A program made the position numbers and the translations under genes. From NCBI RefSeq assembly GCF_030247195.1, contig NC_080671.1, positions 216,124,350 to 216,188,349 of the forward strand: 64,000 bases of DNA, given 5' to 3'. The notes beneath the pieces were generated by a model that made no database searches, was not told where the DNA came from, and was given only the letters and a program-made list of their open reading frames with translations. Positions 59,767-64,000 of the stretch are shown here, in pieces. This stretch comes from Topomyia yanbarensis (lineage: Eukaryota; Arthropoda; Insecta; Diptera; Culicidae). Each line of letters opens with the position of its first letter. Positions within the stretch are counted from its first letter, which is position 1.

Positions 59767-62160
59767 TTATGCTTGTTTGAGGAGATTTGCTGGCCAAACT
59801 CCGAGATTTTTACCTGCTAAATCCTCCAGCTCGTAGGAGGATACACCCCTTTTGGTGATAATTTTTGCCGGTAAGTATTGTGGTCCAAGTTTAGCATTGT
59901 AAGACTCGAGTGCATTCGACAACTTCATGTTTCGACGGTACACCATTTGTCCCTCGTTGAATGGCTTGCCATATTTTCCATGGCGCAAGTTGTAGTGATG
60001 TCGAATGCCCTCGCTTGCCGTTGCCAAATTCTTGACCACAATCTCCCGGATTTTGTCTAACTGTTGGTGTCTTGTTTCTAGGTCACCCTCACCGGGATTC
60101 CTGCTGAAGTCATCGGCAGATGCCATTTCACACCCGTGTATAATGAAATGAGGACTAAACCCAGTGGAGGAATGAACGGTAGTATTTATGATTTATGATA
60201 GCGGGAGTTCAGCCAATGTTCGACGTTGGTTTCTTTTATGAATTGACTGAACTCCTTAGAGGTGAAAGTGGAGGCATTGTCGCTTAGCAGAATTTCCGGG
60301 CTACCATGGCGATTGAACCACTGTTCGCGTAGTATCGTACAGAGTGATGTACTAGCGATTTTGCGAACGGGGGTTAACATGACGTACTTGCTGAAGACAT
60401 CGAGGACGACCAGCAAGTGTTGACTGCCACGTTGTGCTTTTTGGAAGAGGACCAATGTAGTCCCCAGAAACCATTCGCCATGGTGCATTAGTCGCACGCG
60501 ACTGACCCATTTCGGGCTGGACTGGGACGAAAGGAGCTTTGATTTCCTTGCACGTCCCGCATTCTCGAATAAACTTTCGTACTTCCGATCCCATACGAGG
60601 CCAGTAATATCGTAACTGCACTTCGTGGATCGTTTTATCGTATCCCACGTGAAGCAAATTCTCGTGGGTACGTTGGATCAAATCTTGACGGAACTCGGGT
60701 GCTGGGACAAGTTTCCAACTGAACCGCGAGTCGCACGGAACAACTTTCGAGTTGACATACTTGAAAAGTTGATCATTTTCTAATTTGAAGTCGGCATAGT
60801 CGTCAGGATTTTGGATAAGTTTGGACTTCATGGAACAGTACCAGTACCAGTCGAAAATGACAACCTTCCAAGTAACTTCGGAAGTGTTCAACCGCCATTA
60901 TCACCGCCAGACCTTCCTTCTCAGTTGCATGATAGTTCATTTGGGGAGTGGTCAGTTTGTGCGAAAAGTATGCAACTACTTTCTCACCCTCGGGATACTC
61001 CTGCACCAGAACAGCAGCGACTGCTACGTCACTAGCGTCTGTCTGAAAGATGAACTCTTTGGAAAAGTCTGGTGGGACTAAAACTGGAGGAGTGACTAGA
61101 AGTTCCTTGATTTTAAGGAACGCGAGTTCTGCCTCGGAGTTCCAAACTAAGCTCTTGGTTTCGTTTTGAGCAGATCGGTCAAGGGAGCAGTGATCTCACT
61201 GAACCGATCAATGAAGCGGCGGTAATAACCGCACATACCGAGGAAACGACGTAGTTTCGTTACGGTAACCGGTCTCTCGTAGTCGAGAATCGGTTGAATT
61301 TCGTCAGGATTGACCTTGAGTCCGTCCCGATTCAACAAATAACCAAGAAACTTAAGTTCGGGGACTCCAAAACGGAATTTTTCTAAATTGATGGTTAGAT
61401 TGGCTCTTGTTAAACAATCGGCCACTGCTTTGAGCAACTGTATGTGATGCTCGAACGTTTCGCTTACCACGATGATGTCATCTAGGTAGACGAAAACGTA
61501 AGGTTCCCATTTACCTCGTCCAAGAACCTGGGCCATCAGTCGCGCCAGAGTAGCGGAGCTGTTGACGAGACCAAATGGTAGACGAGTAAATTGGAACATA
61601 CCCCTGCCGGGAACACTGAAAGCGGTATATTTGCGACTATCCTTGGCCAGGGGTACTTGGAGAAAGGCCTCCTTCAAGTCTATAGTAGACAGGTACTTCG
61701 CCTTGGGTAAGCCGCCCAATATTCGCCCAGGGTGGGGCAGAGGGTATGCATCTCGTACAGTACGCTCATTGAGAGGCCTAGCGTCTAGACAAAGGCGAAT
61801 TGAGTCGTCTGGTTTCGTGACCGCCACAATATTAAGCGACCAATCCGAATCAGACTCCTCGATAATTTCCATAGACCGCCATCGGTCAACTTCTTCCCAG
61901 ACCTTAGACAGTTTCTTTGGGCTCATGTGATAAGAATATCGGCAAAAGGGTGCCGCACCATGGAATTCATCTTTGATGACAATCCTGTGCTCTATGAATG
62001 AGGTTGGGCTTAGCTTTCCGGGCTCTACTGCCTGGAAACACTTCTTTGCTTCTTCTACGCGCGCTAACTGTTCCGAAGTGAGTATCGACTCACGCGGTAC
62101 TTCATCTTCTTCGTCGTCTTCCGATTCCTGACCTGAGTTCAACAGAGCACAGTTCGACAT
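59767..62160 (-). pseudogene. Ty3/gypsy LTR retrotransposon pol, decayed
   Basis: Minus strand, in order. 62256-61147: reverse transcriptase with RLCLDARPLNERTV, the STIDLKEAFLQVPL Asp motif, LPFGLVNSSATLARLM and YVFVYLDDIIV box, all intact. The frame breaks at about 61147. 61006-60803: RNase H end with YFSHKLTTPQMNYHATEKE. Another break follows, then integrase zinc region HENLLHVGYDKTIH with CGTCKEI (60891-60352), a break, and integrase core LLVVLDVFSKY and LLSDNASTFTSKEF (60497-60186). The segment that should carry the catalytic Glu is deleted after NSRYH. A C-terminal GPY/F-like block KLGPQYLPAKIIT and GVWPANLL follows (60126-59767). Inactive. Gag and protease were not found. Confidence 0.88.
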
Positions 62161-62242
62161 AGATCTTTCATTAGGGCTTAAATCGCAAATGTAAACAAAC
62201 TGCGTTTTCGCTATTATGACATTATGCGACAAAAATACTGCC

Positions 62243-62551
62243 CAGGTAACCAACAAGCATTAGTGTATGCAGTAAAGTAGCGTAAAATTTGCATTTCGGA
62301 TGCTTCTTGCCGTATGCTAGCATTCGTTATGCATAACTGTTGTTAATCAGCATCCGAAAAACTGTTTAAAAACTTCTTGCCACTAAGCAGCATTCTGAAT
62401 GCACAACAGCAGTAAAAAAGCATTTTCATGGCACAGCAGTAATTTAGCCGTATATTTTGCCAAAGGCGACTTTTAAATAGCATTTAATATGACTTAAGTG
62501 CTTATCAAGTAGCCGTTAAGATGCATTTAGCTTGCTTATTGGTTACCTGGG
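62243..62551. mobile_element. MITE with CCCAGGTAACCAA ends
   Basis: 309 bp. Ends CCCAGGTAACCAACAAGCAT and the reverse complement of CCCAGGTAACCAATAAGCAA. The interior repeats GCAT-centred words (GCATTCGTTATGC, GCATTCTGAATGC, GCATCCG) every 30-60 bp. TAC on each side, offset by two bases at the left, may be the TSD. Confidence 0.65.
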
Positions 62552-62895
62552 TACAAGATTGAGGTGAAAATTAGTTAAAATGGTTTTTAGTTCGATTTAT
62601 AATTAAAGAAAACAAAACGGCGAAACATGCATTTTCTTCGAGATTTCGACTTAGGCCCTTCTTCTCATATGGAATATAAAGGCTAAACTTACATTTTTTG
62701 ACAGAACCGGGCGTACGGTTGTTATTCACAAAATTATTCTTTAAACGGCGGTTCTATTATATAAACGATAAGCAATATCTACTATGATCATGTCTACTCG
62801 ATAGTTGTTGCACATAAACATTCGAATATTTCGATATTTTCATGTAATTCGAAGAAAAGATGCACGCGCCCTTTCATTTACATTGGGTTTCTATG

Positions 62896-63036
62896 CGCCC
62901 ATTTGCTGAGCCCTATTAAAAAGTATACTGTCAAGCTCGCCCATTTACCCAGCCCTACCCAGCAAGACAGAGTCAGTTTAGCCCATTTACCGCGCCCTTC
63001 TGAAAATTATGTACACAGTTTAGCCCTTCCGCTAAT
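62896..63036 (+). repeat. 42-bp tandem repeat, about 3.5 units
   Basis: Units begin GCCCATTTGCTGAGCCCT, GCCCATTTACCCAGCCCT and GCCCATTTACCGCGCCCTT, with a partial AGCCCTTCCGCTAATGG. Period 41-42 bp. No frame is maintained. Confidence 0.65.
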
Positions 63037-63312
63037 GGTGGTTGCTGAAGGGCGAAATCACGACTGGGATGCAAATTGGGCGTAAGCATTTTTTTAGTTT
63101 CTACCCACTAAAAGCACATAGGAATTAAATTCTTTGTTATATTGTCATAAGGTTTAACCAAAAAAGCTTCCGGAAAAACATGGTCATAGAGTAATTTATA
63201 CCTACAATAAAAACTACATTTAGAAAAGCATCGCCGAATATTGAAACTGATTTTTCTCCATTTGAGTACATTGCGACTTAGGCCCTAATGAAAGATCTGT
63301 GTCGAATTTTGT

Positions 63313-63905
63313 ATCTCAGGAGAAATCCCAAAGGCGCGCCAAAAGTCCATACCTACCCAGTGCGGCAAACAAAAGGCGCATCGTGCTCCAATATGGCGGA
63401 TTGCGTTTGACGTTCCCGTCCCGAGCTATTAGAGCGAAAGAGAGCGTGTTCTGTATTCGCGTTTCTGATAATCGTATGATTCTCCTTCTTGCTCTTTCAT
63501 TTTCTCGGACGTGATTCAATGCGTTTTTGTTTTCCTTTTTTTCATGCCGAGCAACGGGAGCAGCTGAAAAAAGCATTGTTTATTTCTTGTTTGTGGCATT
63601 GTTTCTCAAGCCGTAAAGTTAACACATTTAATCGTGGCCTCGAAGAACACCAGGTTCTCGATGGCAACGCCGGCAATTGTTGAACAAAATTACCTCGTAC
63701 GTAAAGTCAGTACCGATCAAAACATTGTTTTTCGGTAACGGTTTCAGATCGTAAAACGAGTCCCGCCACCGTAAAGTTCTGATGCTGCTGTTTGCTGATA
63801 TATTGATCACAAAGTGAGTAGTGGTTTCATTTTTATTTATTGAATTTACATCAGTTTGCTTTTTTTCAGTGGCAACCCGGAATAACAAACTGCAAAATAT
63901 TGCAG
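63313..63905. other. No recognised gene
   Basis: Short frames only. A GTGAGT donor-like site (about 63805-63811) and a polypyrimidine-plus-CAG acceptor-like site (about 63857-63870) resemble splice borders on the plus strand, but the frame downstream of that acceptor meets a stop quickly. Confidence 0.3.
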
Positions 63906-64000
63906 ACTGGTGATCGGAAAAGGTTCCAAGGAAGCCAATGAGGAGCAAAACGCGGCATACAATGCATTGACTCAACTGGCTATCGCTTGTCCGACTGTGA
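63906..64000 (+). CDS. Possible exon end resembling a dsRNA-binding domain, cut by window edge
   Basis: The frame starting at about 63907 reads LVIGKGSKEANEEQNAAYNA then LTQLAIACPTV and runs off the window. The pattern G-x-G-x-SKKEAEQNAA-x-AL is the last helix of double-stranded-RNA-binding domains (family knowledge). A stop lies 24 bases upstream in the same frame, so a splice acceptor at TTGCAG (63900-63905) would be needed. It could equally be a chance frame or a pseudogene fragment. Confidence 0.3.

Larger units (their letters stand above)
62162..63312. repeat. Inverted pair CTTAGGCCCTAATGAAAGATC
   Basis: About 40 bp at 62155-62195, at the 5' end of the decayed gypsy frame, recur as a reverse complement at 63262-63300 (GCGACTTAGGCCCTAATGAA). 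The shorter word GACTTAGGCCCT is also at about 62648. This could mark the ends of a roughly 1.1-kb element or an inverted rearrangement. No TSD was resolved. Confidence 0.4.

Noticed and set aside
60811..61930. Plus-strand frames of 74-122 codons
   Set aside because: Antisense to the minus-strand gypsy pol, which has clear domain motifs.

Overview
The window looks like a repeat-dense intergenic block from an insect nuclear genome, most likely a culicine mosquito of the Aedes type. Reasons: an AT-rich background; R1-clade and I/LOA-type non-LTR retrotransposons and a Ty3/gypsy retrotransposon; and a very high load of hAT, PIF/Harbinger, TA-target and Mutator-like non-autonomous DNA transposons, many of which can be bounded to the base by their target-site duplications (TSDs). 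I see no intact host protein-coding gene, no rRNA or tRNA gene and no CRISPR. Coding traces are decayed transposon ORFs plus fragments of at least two host genes (a WRN-like RecQ helicase and a DDX19/Dbp5-type DEAD-box helicase) sitting inside transposon ends. The species call is inference; no database search was possible.

Layout. 1-3900: a palindromic retroposed insertion (13-bp TSD), a (CA)n tract, a degraded ORF1/gag-like ORF on the minus strand and a tandem duplication. 3911-12394: a three-level nest. A hAT-like element (TSD GTATACAA) contains a second hAT (4811-7638, TSD AATGGGAC), which holds a broken R1 reverse transcriptase fragment, and a third hAT of 3.9 kb (8336-12273, TSD CCAGTAGG). 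13092-17021: a second, nearly identical copy of the 3.9-kb hAT in opposite orientation with its own TSD (TTCTCCGG). The two copies make a 3.9-kb inverted repeat with an 0.8-kb loop. 12850-13083 and 17030-17640 are GC-richer degenerate tandem repeats split by that insertion.

17673-24750: copies of a TA-target element with CACCGAGCAAA ends, one nested inside another, and a hAT at 20591-21380. 21958-30782: a MITE cluster with layered insertions whose TSDs and, in two cases, empty sites can be read within the window. 31600-33800: further MITEs and simple repeats. 33906-38010: a candidate TIR element carrying a decayed WRN-type RecQ helicase gene. 40109-40615: a Mutator-like MITE with a roughly 330-bp (TA)n expansion. 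40899-41188: a near-perfect palindrome.

41191-53896: a 12.7-kb TA-flanked unit holding two inverted copies of a 5.3-5.5 kb PIF/Harbinger-like element (TSDs TTA and TAA). Each copy carries a DDX19-like helicase pseudogene with introns retained and a glutamine-rich gene fragment. Together they form an 11-kb imperfect palindrome. 54330-56372: decayed I/LOA-type retrotransposon (minus). 57242-57771: a 7-bp-TSD MITE with a nested TTA-target MITE. 58900-62200: decayed Ty3/gypsy pol (minus). 62243-64000: a MITE, a 42-bp tandem array and, at the very edge, a possible exon end resembling a double-stranded-RNA-binding domain.

Nothing here works together as a pathway. The biology is that of transposons nesting in transposons and of DNA transposons carrying host gene segments.
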